From: Gymnopilus junonius | Lineage: Eukaryota; Basidiomycota; Agaricomycetes; Agaricales; Galerinaceae | NCBI GenBank assembly: GCA_015501075.1 | Contig: JADNYJ010000003.1 | Span: forward strand, 434,001 to 498,000 | Reading direction: 5' to 3' | Length of the DNA: 64,000 nt | Shown here: positions 1-10,684 of the stretch, piece after piece | How the letters are laid out: every line of letters begins with the position of its first letter | Position numbering within the stretch: position 1 is the first letter of the stretch | Notes under the pieces: model-generated | What the model was told of the DNA's origin: nothing | Databases searched by the model: none | The model's input: the letters and a program-made list of their open reading frames with translations, nothing else | Made by a program: the position numbers and the translations under genes

Positions 1-584
1 CCCATGCCCTCGTCGTCCGAGTCAACATTGCCCGGAAGCACGGTGCTGTCGAAATTGTGCGACCGCTGCGTATGCCTCCACGTCCATCCCCGAGTCTGGC
101 ATAGTGTTTTCCAGAGAGACTGGTCATCTGCAAGGGCTTGCCACCGCTTGCATACGAGAGCACAAGTGAGCAGTGTCTGAAATGGGAGATACGAAAATAT
201 CTGCAGTGCCACCTCTGTCGGAAGTGTCTATGTTAAAAGGCTTATCAGTGCCAGATATTTTTCTTGCAATGCGCGCAAAAACGACCTACTCCTACGACAT
301 CGAACTGCAGCAGCGGCGCGATTCTGCGCTGTATAGTGGCCAACCTTGACCTAGGCAGCGACGCCAGCAGTTTGTACGCCAACTCTACAGCGATAAGAAT
401 GAGTCTAGAACGAGGCCCGAGGATTGCATAAGTGACATTTACCTTCCGTGTCCTGCATCGACCTCACAATGCCTCCTTCCATGGTCTGTTGATGGAGCTG
501 TGTGACAAGTTGGACAAAGGAGTCTTCGTCTATGAATCCTTCATCAGCAAGGGGTGTCACTGGTGCAGTGCTGTCATGCAGCAT
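1..584 (-). CDS. F-box/WD40-type protein, N-terminal part (runs off left edge)
   Basis: Likely substrate-recognition subunit of an SCF ubiquitin ligase; only the N-terminal part is in the window. Three exons can be joined: 584-443, 384-290 and 227-1, with introns of 58 and 62 bases and clean GT/AG ends. Translation gives an acidic leader, a helical segment with LPRSRLATIQRRIAPLLQF, then a textbook F-box (LPTEVALQIFSYLPFQTLL, followed by CALVCKRWQALADDQSLWKTLC), where Skp1 would dock. After it comes GWTWR and a Ser/Asp-rich linker (DSDDEG). This arrangement is typical of Cdc4/Met30/Pof1-like F-box proteins whose WD40 repeats follow; the repeats would lie beyond position 1, so the WD40 part is inference. 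The chosen start is the first ATG in frame after a possible acceptor; an upstream start cannot be excluded. A second, complete F-box/WD40 gene lies at 41.4-44.4 kb. Confidence 0.8.
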
Positions 585-1513
585 GGCTGTCAGGGAAAGT
601 TCAGGGATGGGGTTGGGCAAAGATAGGAGTTGAGTTCAGGATCAAAGTGCAAGAGATATTTATCGCAAGACTCTCATCGCAAGGGATGATAGACCTAACT
701 ACATCTATGATCCTCCCATCTCCAATCAACGTCGAAATGGCAACTCGTACACTGTCCGAGGCACGTGGATGGCAGCAACGAAGGAACATTGCGCTCAGAG
801 TTCAGTTGCAACCACCCGCCAAATCTCCTCACTCGCTCCCATGATTGGGTGTCATATGCGTACCAGTGGCGGGGTACGGCGGACTATTGGCTGCTGATGT
901 TCAGAATTCTGATTGGTGACTGAGAATTTGCAAGGTCATCTGAGGGACACAGGGTAGTCGTTGTTGTCCTGGACGACAATTTATTGTTCGAATCTTGGCA
1001 ACACACTTGTCACTTGTATTCTACATATGTACTCGCGGCCGCAGGTGGTCTTGCCTTAAAGCTCGAATACGACTGGCTATGCATCCTCTCACCTGCTTAA
1101 TTACTGTACGGACCATTCATTGATGAAAATGTAAGTACACCGCAGATGGACGGTGCTGAAATTGGCATGCACAATGCACATAGGCTGAATTGGGAGCCAG
1201 GATGCAATAATTACACTGTACAGCTGGACCGGAACAATGCGGAGTTTAAAAGTCTTGATTGATGACTGGTAGCCAATCACGGCTTGGCATCAGTTGCACT
1301 GATCCATAGCCCATCTTTGGGGACCATTCATCGATGCACACTCTCGCAGAGACGGTTCCAGAATGAAGATGCGTGGTATGGATTGTGTCTAATCATACAA
1401 ATGCCTAGAGTTACAGCTTGTATGTACATAAGAATAATAAGTATGTCATAAATTGATTCAGTAAGGTAAATGCCAGTAGTACGTGTCCAATGCTGTCAGT
1501 CTCAAAATCAGAA
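585..1513. other. Intergenic region between F-box gene and Clp1-like gene
   Basis: About 930 bases with no supportable gene. It holds the promoter of the leftward F-box gene and the 3' flank of the Clp1-like gene. An imperfect direct repeat around GGACCATTCATTGATG occurs near 1110 and again near 1320 (with one C/T difference). Nothing else stands out. Confidence 0.5.
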
Positions 1514-2514
1514 TCATGCTGAGGGCTTCCAATCCGTCAGTTCTGAAAGGGCGCGGATGACTTTCCTCCAGCATTCATCAATGACTTCCCAGAAAGCAGT
1601 ATCGACCACTCCAAAGGCCCGAGCGTTCGCCCAAAGACCATGAATGAAAAGCGCCTTCTTCACAACGCTTTGTACGTCGGAAGCCCAGTTGGGTGGAAAA
1701 AGCTCGTATCGGAGGTAATTTGCACTCTTGGTGTAGATGTACGTCGAGAGAATGATGAATGAATCTGGGGCAGGGAGAGCGAAGTGCACGACAGGAAGAG
1801 TCACAGTGTTTGTCTTGTTGCCCTCCCGCGTTGAAGCAGGTGAGAAAGGGAGCAATGGGAAGGAGTTGCAGTTCGCAGCGAAGACCATGCTGTGGATGGC
1901 ATACAGGGTAACTTGTTTCGGAGAAGAAGTATTGCGGGGCGGCCTTGAGGAGGAGAGGGCGAGGATATGTGTTGGGGCGACGCTTGGTTCGGCCATGGGA
2001 TCGGACATGTTAACTTGGATTTCATGAGGAAGCTGGGACCTGGAGGTAAGGATGGTTGCGCTCTGGATTCCAATTAGCATACTACGACGAGGGAAGCAGA
2101 ATAAGCACAAGATTGGAATTTAACAGAGGCGATGAAAACTTACGCAGGTGCCAACGTTCTAAGCTTCTCCCGGACGTAGGGAGGAGGGGTATCCTTCAAT
2201 TCGGGGCAAGACTTGTAAAGGTCCTGGACATTGATCTCCTTCAAAGGAGGCCGTTCAAGGGCAGCAGGGAGCTCAAGCATTGTGCGAGCAGGACGAGAGG
2301 TGGATTGAGGCGCAATAACGCCGCTATTTTGGGGAGATGCCAGTGGTGATGTAGGCTTGGCCGGCTTCACGGCTAGAGATTTGAGACGATGAGCGGGATA
2401 TCGAACGGTGTGCGGATGACGGTGATAAGAGCGATGGGAGGAATTGCAGCGCTTGTGGGGACCAGACACGATCTTCTTGGCTTTGTTGTTGTGGTGACCT
2501 GGTTGAGACGGCAT
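1514..2514 (-). CDS. clp1: Clp1-like (clampless) developmental protein
   Basis: Resembles Clp1 of Coprinopsis and Ustilago, a regulator needed for clamp-cell formation and sexual development downstream of the mating-type loci; the biochemical activity of the family is unknown. Two exons, 2514-2144 and 2081-1514, are separated by a 62-base intron (GTAAGT...GTAG), giving 312 residues. The N-terminal ~85 residues are basic and Ser/Pro-rich. Conserved-looking blocks are INVQDLYKSCPELKDTPPPY followed by VREKLRTL (about residues 97-122), EIQVN, VTLYAIHSMVFAANC, and the C-terminal YTKSANYLRYELFPP with ALFIHGLWANARAFG. Length is near that of known Clp1 proteins (about 365 residues). The assignment rests on remembered family motifs, not a search. 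The gene is divergent from ELP3. Confidence 0.75.
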
Positions 2515-3368
2515 GTCACTTGATTCCGATCGATAACAGAATTTGGAAAGCTGCTGCTGCCTGGGACTTGGGGGAAGGGCGGAGTTGACATTTTCTGGAC
2601 GAACAACGGGGGTTTATATATCTGACAAGGAACAATGGGAGAGGCGCCCAGGGCTGACCTAGTCAGATTGGTTGGGAGGCGGCAGATTGGTGTACGGCTG
2701 ATTGCGAGAATTCCCATTACTGGTAGGTGTCGATGCCTATCTTTGGCTCTATTTTTGCCTTTACAGGCAGTTCTCAGCATCAATCGTAGCAGAGGTGTAC
2801 GTAAGTTCTAGACACCAATCACCAATCCTTCATTCCACGCAAAACAATGTTTCGAATCTTCTTCTTTTTCTTGTTTCTTTTTGATTTTGCTTTTCTTTTC
2901 GTTATCCATTCCTTTTTATCTCCTCATTTGCGCGACCCTTATGCTTCAGCATTTCATAAAAGATGTTAGGGGGACATCCTATTGTCCTAACGTTTCAATA
3001 TCTCACTTTCAACAGGTTTATTGCCGTATTGTGTCGATTCATTGTTTACCTTGTCCGATGTCGGTTGAGGGACATTCCAAGGGGCTCGTGCGCGAGAACG
3101 TAAGCACTTATTTTTAGATTCCCAGATAATGTCACGTGTAGATACCCTTGTCTAATCAATTCAGTTGAAATTATGACTGGTAACTTGCTCCCTCTCATAC
3201 CTTCCTCAGTTCCAGAAAACCTCATATCAGTCTGGGATCCTTACTTTTTCGTCTTGGTCTGTTTTAAGATTCTAGGCAAATTTCCCAAACACCAAAAAGG
3301 CCCCGGCATTCATCGGATCAATCTTCTTCAAACTTCGAATAAGCACAAAGTAGAGAACTTATCATATA
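2515..3368. promoter_or_regulatory. Shared upstream region of the Clp1-like gene and ELP3
   Basis: About 850 bases between two divergent start codons. It is T-rich on the ELP3 side and contains a CACGTG-like E-box (GTCACGTG near 3130). No ORF here looks coding. Transcription start sites cannot be placed from sequence. Confidence 0.4.
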
Positions 3369-5784
3369 ATGGTGCAACGTACGAAGACAGAGGGTGAACC
3401 ATTAAAGATTGCTGGCAAACGATCAACATTAACCACGATGCAATAGGCCCATCTCAGGCAGAGCAACTTCTTCGAGTGACCTCAGGAATTGCCGCAGAGC
3501 TCATCAAAGCTCACGATGCAAACGAAACTGTCTCTCTGAACGAGATCCGCTCCAAGATGAGCAAGAAGTTTGGCTATGGAGGGGTGCCCAGACTTGTAGA
3601 CATTATCAGCGCTATCCCAGACGAGTACAAAAAGGCACTGTTGCCAACACTAAAAGCGCGACCTATCCGAACAGCCAGCGGAGTGAGTGTCCAACGTTGC
3701 CTTATTTTGCATAAATTTCAACATTTCATAGATTGCAGTTGTCGCTGTAATGTGCAAGCCACATCGGTGCCCGCACATAGCCATGACTGGGAACATTTGC
3801 GTGTATGTATCATGATTCTGTTGTTCATCATAGTCTGCAAAAATTAACCTCGTTCCGCTCTGCAGATATTGCCCCGGAGGCCCAGATTCAGACTTCGACT
3901 ATAGTACGCAAAGTTATACGGGATATGAACCGACGAGTATGCGCGCCATTCGCGCACGTTATGACCCATACGAGCAGACGAGGGGGCGAGTGGAACAGCT
4001 GAAGAGCTTAGGGCATAGTGTTGACAAGGTATGGATCCTTGATATCTCGTGCACTATCATTGATTGATTGAATTTTGGATATCAGGTCGAGTTTATTGTC
4101 ATGGGTGGTACTTTTATGAGCATGCCAGAGGATTATCGGGGGAAGTTTATCGCGCAACTGCATAATGCTCTATCAGGATTTACCGGTACGGACGTGGATG
4201 AGGCCGTAAGGTACGCCTGACCTGTCTGAGTTGTTTCCAGCTCTGATTACCGTGTTAATAGGTACTCAGAACAGAGTAAATCGAAAGCTATTGGTATCAC
4301 AATTGAAACGCGGCCGGACTACTGCCTTCGTCCTCATTTAAGGTTTGTCTATTATTGATGTAAATCGATTTCCACGAGTGACCCTTGTCATGTAGTCAAA
4401 TGCTCCGTTATGGATGCACTCGCCTCGAAATCGGTGTCCAATCTGTCTACGAGGACGTGGCTCGCGATACAAACAGAGGACATACAGTCCGTGCCGTCTC
4501 AGAGTCCTTCCATCTCGCAAAAGATGCTGGTTTCAAAGTAGTCGCCCACATGATGCCAGATCTTCCGAACGTCGGTGTAGAACGAGACCTCGAGCAATTT
4601 AAAGAATATTTTGAGAACCCAGCGTTCCGGAGTGACGGTCTCAAAATTTATCCTACCCTGGTCATCCGCGGAACTGGGCTGTACGAACTGTGGCGTACGG
4701 GGAGGTACAAAAATTACACGGCCAACGTTCTGGTCGATGTCGTGGCACGTATTCTTGCTCTCGTGCCTCCCTGGACGAGGGTATATCGAGTTCAGAGGTC
4801 AGCGAATCTTATTCAATACCTGTTCTTCTCCGAGGCTGATACATTTTGCATGAAGAGACATTCCCTTGCCTCTCGTAACAAGTGGCTGCGAAAATTCTGG
4901 AAACCTTCGAGAACTTGCTCTCAATCGTATGAAAGATTTTGGTGCCGTCTGCCGCGATGTCAGGTTCCGCGAGGTTGGGGTGAGTCGAGGTCTATGTTCC
5001 ATGTTCTGTTCATTTTCTCTTCCGTCATGTTATTTTGGACCCACTGTCACCATCTCGTAATGCATTCCGTAATTCTTCCTTCACCCGTTTTCCTCGTTCA
5101 CGATCACCCGAATCCTTGGGTTTTGTTGTTTTTTCCTCAAAAAATGTCATTGTACCATGTGCATACTGATAATCATTCGTTTGTTTACCTATCCCATGCT
5201 CCAGATACACGAAATTCATCACAAAGTCCGACCTGAATCCGTCGAGCTCCTTCGACGTGATTACACTGCCAACGGGGGTTGGGAAACCTTCCTGTCGTAC
5301 GAAGACCCCGAGAAGGACATCCTTATCGGTTTGCTTCGTTTGCGTAAATGCTCAGACGAGGGCACTTTCCGACCGGAGCTTGTAAGGAAAGAAGAAGGGG
5401 GTTGCAGTATTGTACGAGAGTTGCATGTGTATGGAACAGCTGTACCCGTACATGGGCGCGACCCCACGAAGTTCCAGCACCAGGTAGGTTTATTTTTCAT
5501 CGTTCTGGACCCTTTGTGGTTTTTTCGGGAAATTTAACTTCACATTTTTTTCCGTTCCTAATAGGGATTCGGCACCTTGCTTATGGAAGAAGCTGAACGA
5601 ATAGCTCGCGAAGAACACGGGAGTATCAAACTGGCTGTTATTTCTGGTATGTTGCCGACCATCGCGTCCAAAGGCCCACCAGGTTGACATGTTCCTCTTT
5701 ATTTCAGGTGTTGGCACACGCGATTATTACAGGAAACTTGGCTATGAATTAGATGGCCCTTACATGAGCAAATCTTTGATATGA
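3369..5784 (+). CDS. ELP3: Elongator complex catalytic subunit Elp3
   Basis: Catalytic subunit of Elongator, a radical-SAM plus GNAT acetyltransferase enzyme that starts the mcm5/cm5 modification of wobble uridine (U34) in tRNAs. Eleven exons join cleanly (3369-3393, 3447-3682, 3732-3802, 3866-4028, 4086-4210, 4262-4342, 4396-4797, 4856-4979, 5205-5483, 5565-5646, 5708-5784), with 48-225-base introns. Visible landmarks: the Elp3 N-terminal helix [20 protein letters not shown]; radical-SAM region with Cys in [20 protein letters not shown] and [52 protein letters not shown]; then RDIPLPLV, a Zn/linker block, and the GNAT part [53 protein letters not shown] at the C-terminus. No frame breaks. 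Convergent with MDM12, 234 bases apart. Confidence 0.97.
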
Positions 5785-6018
5785 TTTGTTTTGATCTCCA
5801 GAACGTACAGCCGTATGGTTCTGTCCTTTTCATAATATGTAGTCATTAGCTTACATTAGAGGTGTAAGTTATTTAATGCAGGATGTAGAATTATTATTAC
5901 ATTTACATTTATCCCTTTACTCGCAAACCAGAATATCTTTTACGCTGGTCTTGGAAAACAAAAGGCTCCATGATACAAAAAGACATGAAAAATAAATTAA
6001 CCCTTAATGCCCATCTAC

Positions 6019-7209
6019 TCATGACGAATCGCCCATTAATAACGTATGGAAATTGGGAAATACAAGCTCCTCTTCAACCGTCTTGCGTATGACATCTTGG
6101 ATGAAGCGCTCCACTCGTGTTACATTTTTTAATACATGCTTGTCAGCTTGACCAATCTCACTCTCGATGTATATCGACGGCAGAAGTCTCTGACCCACTG
6201 GGAGAGGCTTGGACGGGCGAGATGAGGGGGTTCCAGCCGATGGAGAGTCTTCGTCCAGTTCTGGAGGCGTTAGATTCACAGAATCGCGTTTAGGCCTGTC
6301 GCCTGCTGGGCCGTAAGGATCGAGGTCGTCTAGAATACATAGATGTATCCGTTTGCGCTCCCCTTCGTAAGCCACTGCCACTTCTCCGTCGAATACAAGT
6401 CCTGTTACGGAGAGCTTTATTGGAAGAGACATAAACATGGGCGAGGGATAATTAATGAGAAGAGAAGTTGTTATCGTGATGCGGAGATTTGAGTTCCAAT
6501 TTATGTGTAGATGAAGCTGAAGGTTCGGATGTGGATTTTGTGGAGGCTCTGGTACAGGTGCTGTTTGCTCTGGGGAAATGACGGGTGAAGGGTCGCTCAA
6601 GGAATCGTTGGAGGACAACGGTATCTGAGAGGTGGCATCTGGATTACCCTGATCGTATTCATTGCTACTATTTCTTTTAAGGGGACCAGCAGAGAAGGGC
6701 GTGGCAGGCGTAGGGCTCCGATACATAGGTGTGCTCTGCCAAAGTGGTTGAGGCGACCTGTACTCCGTAAAGTTGGAGGATGAGCCCCACCTATCTGCCG
6801 CAGACATTGGAACGGGAGATCGTATTGTTGGCATCGACGCGTACAAGTCAGTTGGTCCCCCACGTCCGTACCGAATATGCGGAGGAAGGTGCTGGTAAGC
6901 CAAGGACTCTTCTCTGCCGACAGCGCGTCTAGAAACCCATTCAAAACCATCGTCGTCTTCAACACCCTCTGTAACCTTTACAGGACCTTGGTCGGATTCT
7001 TCATCGTCGTCTTCTAGAAAATCACGGTAAATGTCGCGTAAGTCGACTAATTCTACATCCGGCGCTGTAGAACCAAATTCCAATGAAGTGACCTCAACGG
7101 GCCCAATGAAAGACGGTCTTTCCGCATTCCCTAGTTGCTTGTTGAGCACCTCGACGAGATAAGATGCTAGTGAGGCGTCAAGCTTGACCCATTCCAAGTC
7201 TATTGACAT
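6019..7209 (-). CDS. MDM12: Mitochondrial distribution and morphology protein 12 (ERMES subunit)
   Basis: Mdm12 is the cytosolic bridge of the ER-mitochondria encounter structure (with Mmm1, Mdm34 and Mdm10) and binds phospholipids through an SMP domain. Single exon of 396 residues. The start at 7209 is chosen because MSIDLEWVKLDASLASYLVE is the family N-terminus; the frame stays open 13 codons upstream. The SMP fold is split here, as usual: an N-terminal block (VLNKQLG, IGPVEVTSLEFGSTAPDVEL, VDLRDIYRDF), a long acidic and Ser/Pro-rich insert (about residues 80-235), then LQLHLHINWNSNLRITITTS, MFMSLPIKLSVTGLVFDGEV, a second variable insert, SIYIESEIG, and a helical C-terminus (VERFIQDVIRKTVEEELVFP). 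Intact, without introns. Confidence 0.95.
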   Translation of the reverse strand: MSIDLEWVKLDASLASYLVEVLNKQLGNAERPSFIGPVEVTSLEFGSTAPDVELVDLRDIYRDFLEDDDEESDQGPVKVTEGVEDDDGFEWVSRRAVGREESLAYQHLPPHIRYGRGGPTDLYASMPTIRSPVPMSAADRWGSSSNFTEYRSPQPLWQSTPMYRSPTPATPFSAGPLKRNSSNEYDQGNPDATSQIPLSSNDSLSDPSPVISPEQTAPVPEPPQNPHPNLQLHLHINWNSNLRITITTSLLINYPSPMFMSLPIKLSVTGLVFDGEVAVAYEGERKRIHLCILDDLDPYGPAGDRPKRDSVNLTPPELDEDSPSAGTPSSRPSKPLPVGQRLLPSIYIESEIGQADKHVLKNVTRVERFIQDVIRKTVEEELVFPNFHTLLMGDSS

Positions 7210-8000
7210 TGTCGCGGCATGAAGAGAGAAGGTCACATGATATTTCACGACCGTCTTCTGGTGTACTTATTCTTTGAACAAGCTTGCTCGTATACGGTCG
7301 CCTGCCTTGCTGTGGTACAGCACAGAATTCAAACCAAGTACGTGCTTTATCTACGGCATACACTCTATATCCAAAAGATGCAATATTACAAAAGGTCCAT
7401 CTGAGAGAAAGTGAGATGAATAAATAAATAATGATATATTTACGAAATTTTGAAAGCGTGATTCCCTTTTCATGGCTTGACGAAGGTTACGGCCACGATT
7501 TGCGTTATGCATAATCTTCCCCAAAAGTTTCGGATGTGACCTTCTTGTGAGGGCATCTACCGGGGTGGAATGTCAACCATAGGCAACACTAATACTTAGA
7601 CTAAAGTCAAGACAGGCAGCCCCCCATCCTTCCTTCAAACGTCTGGCCATTTTTCAGACCGCATGTAGCAAAAACCAAGAAACCAAGGAGATGGTAAGCC
7701 GCATTGATATTCTTCTTTGATCTCGTGTCTCCGTTCCGCTCTCTAGGTGCAGCGTCGCGCGCTGAGATGACCTTGTTGGACAATCGAGGATTGAATTCGT
7801 GCCTCGTAATTGACAAGATATCAATACCCCTCGAGAAGGAAGACGTATAAAATACAGAACTTTCCGTCACCATACGAAAGAGGAAAGTGAGTTGGTTCAT
7901 AATCTGGTGGCACAGGAGAGGGAAAATGCGACAAAAATATTGCAATGCGACAGGCACATCATTAGAAGATTTCGACATGCCAGCCCATCGTCTCGGACGC
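7210..8000. other. Intergenic region between MDM12 and the apyrase gene
   Basis: About 790 bases. It holds the MDM12 promoter side and the 3' flank of the apyrase gene. A 123-codon leftward ORF (7607-7978) starts 22 bases past the apyrase stop but shows no family motif, so it was not accepted as a gene. Confidence 0.45.
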
Positions 8001-10350
8001 TTACTCTGCCTCGACCTTCCCGTTGATGTGGTACGAGCTGTTAGTACGTGAGATAGCGCCAGACCTTGGCGAGAAACTCGATAAATTTATCTGCGACGTA
8101 TTTCGTGAACGTGAGGTCATGAGAGACTGCGTGCTTAATGAAAGGCTATCATCGGCAAATGCGGGTGAAGGCGGCCGTGAGGAATATTGAGTCGAGGTTG
8201 CTGTCGATGAAAAGCCATTGGGCTGAGAGAAGGACCTTGTGGGAGATGAGCGTGAAGTGTTTGGCATGATGTGGCGTAAAATTGGATTGTTGGGAGTTAC
8301 GACGGAGAGAGGAGCTTTGGTTTTTGAATGACCAAGGGAAAAGAAGATCCGACGGATAGGATACATCCATTGACTGTTGGGTGTTGTGGGTGAAGGTGGC
8401 CGGCCACCGTTGTACAACCTGCCTTCTTCCATTAGGTTGCCGTAGGCGTTTTCGCGTTTTGTGGCGCTGTACAGCGTACGTAAACATAACGCTCGTAAAC
8501 GTCGCCGCATGGGATAAGCAACGCCAAGGACCATAAAAATGACGAAGACATAGAGTATAAATAAAACCGGGGAAAAACCGAGAGATTCTCTGGTCAATGA
8601 GGCGGGAAGATGAGGTGACAAACGATCTTCTATGCCACCAAGGGATAGGAAGGGTGGTCGGATGGGTTGTATTGGGAAAGTTTCGTCTTCGATATCGTCT
8701 ATTGGGTCTACCAGAGGTTTGGTAGTCTTGACGCGTGCAGGAACCTCCTTGCTAGCTTCCAAAACCATTTTGCCAAGCGTCCAGCTAATTGCGATGTCTC
8801 CGACAGTATCGAGGGATTGGAAAGTAGGTCTTCCCAGTCCTTTCTTCTGGGCCTCTTCTTCCACCTCTTTAGCATGTGTTGAAACATTTCCTCCCGCGTC
8901 CACAAGACGAGGTATCTTGATACCTTCATGAAGCACATTTGCTATCCAGGCCGCTTTGAAACATTGCATCTGAAGCCGTGGTAGCTCCACCTCTGGACCC
9001 CATTGACCGGCCTCTACAATTTTTCCATTTTCCACGACTTCGCCGTCTCCACCAAGTCGGTGTTGTTTTCTTGATTCCTCGTGTTCTTTGAGAATGCCTG
9101 TCCAGTCTCTAGAGCAGAAATGCGACGCCGCACGTTCGTATTGAACGAAGTCATAAGCACCTCCAAGGCCGAAGATGTGTTCCGAGGAGTACCAGTATTC
9201 TGATACCCCAATGAAATGGGACACGGAAAAATCAATCGGGGGAACATGAACGCCATTGATTAGACAGGGCGTGTCAGGGCAAGGGGCATTTGTATTCAAT
9301 AGTGAAGCAGATTTCTTCATGCACTGCTCAAAGGAACCCGTGCCGACCATTTTATGGGACTTTTTCATATGTGATGTCGCCGGACTGACGGAATGCATGG
9401 GCGATTCCTGCAGTATGAGGTCCTTTGGTAGACATGGGTCTGGAATTAAGTGCCGTTTCTCGTCATATTCATCATCGTCGTAGTCGTCAATGTCGTGCGA
9501 CCGCGTCGCGTCGTACTCCGTTATCATTTTCCCCACATATCGTTCTCGCGCCTGATTTGTTCCATAGCCCAACCACGTTGTTACGAAGACTTTATGATGT
9601 ATTTCTTCGCCTCCGAGCAAGCGTAACCGAACGTCAATCAAATCCTTTGTCTTGGACTGACTTTCCGCACTTGGTTCGAACGCAATTTGTGTAGAGGCTC
9701 CGCCCATATCAAGAAATCCATAGGTAGTCCTTCCTTGACTGGAACCCGTAAAGCCATCCATAAGGTAATTGACTGCTATCCAACCGAAAAGTCCTTCCTC
9801 TTCTCCGGTAATAATCCGCACACTCGACCCGCAAGGGCCAACTGAAGAAGGGTCGCCGATTTTGAAGTCGGAATGGTTGACGAGAAAGCGACACGTCTCG
9901 AGTAAAATTTCTGCCTGCTTCGTTGGTGGCAAGAGGCGCATACCAGCTGTCGCTAGTAAAAATAAAGGGGTATCCTTATGCAAAGACGGTGGTATATGGT
10001 CTCGGGCGTGGCTGAGCAAAGGTCGCAGATACTGTCCAACATCCTGTGGCTTAGCCGCCAGAGACGACAACCCTAATTAACAATGAGATATTTATTAAGA
10101 CGTTATGCGCTCTCAGTTCGACTCAATCATACTCACCTGGTTCCACCTTCGTCACCCACAAGGCGTCATCCTGAGTACCTTTCTCGACCTTTGGTAGCGT
10201 GTAGGCAAGCTTGCTGTCCTTTTCCATCCTTATTGATTTCGGGTCCTTCCAGCTGTATATCTGCAGTCTTGACCCCGACGAACCAGCGTCAATAACGATT
10301 CCAAAATGTCGACCAGCGAGCCAGGAATCATTTATTATGGGAGGTGCCAT
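8001..10350 (-). CDS. Golgi-type apyrase (GDA1/CD39 nucleoside phosphatase, Ynd1-like)
   Basis: Predicted nucleoside di-/triphosphatase of the secretory pathway, which removes nucleoside diphosphates released by luminal glycosyltransferases. Two exons, 10350-10137 and 10072-8001, with a 64-base intron, give 761 residues. Apyrase conserved regions are visible in order: FGIVIDAGSSGSRLQIYSW (ACR1), LLATAGMRLLP (ACR2), ITGEEEGLFGWIAVNYL (ACR3), FLDMGGASTQIAFEP (ACR4), and a later block around SEYWYSSEHIFGLGG plus CFKAAWI (ACR5 region). Near the C-terminus a hydrophobic helix (FSPVLFILYVFVIFMVLGVAY) is followed by RRRLR, then a Ser-rich cytosolic tail of about 150 residues. This is the single C-terminal anchor layout of yeast Ynd1 rather than the N-terminal anchor of Gda1. 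An acidic insert (DDYDDDEYDE) interrupts the catalytic domain. Frame intact. Confidence 0.92.
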
Positions 10351-10684
10351 TCTCTTCTAGTGTAATCTCGCTGCGCAACTCTAATGCAGCAAAAAGCTGG
10401 TGGACTGAAGTCAAATCCAACGTCAAGATTGAGGACGGTTGAAAGCAGGGACCGCTACGCTTGGCTATGAAATGGATGCACACGTGTCACCTTTCTTCGC
10501 TATCTAATCTTATCTGGTATAAAGGGAATACATAGGCAGTACACACTGTACATGTAGTACTAGTAAGTACAGGTATCTCTGGAATAGTTAGTAAGTCAAT
10601 AACCACGGATAGTTAGTTTAGATTTTGTTAGAAACCATAGACTGCACAGAAGATGCATCAATGCAACCCAGTATAAATGCGAAA
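10351..10684. other. Apyrase promoter and 3' flank of the next gene
   Basis: Short gap of about 330 bases. It contains small palindromes (ACATGT, GTACTAGTAAGTAC near 10555-10570). No gene seen. Confidence 0.4.

Noticed and set aside
7607..7978. 123-codon ATG-led ORF on the minus strand just after the apyrase stop
   Set aside because: No motif; composition is uneven and position 22 bases past a stop suggests chance readthrough in a 3' flank.
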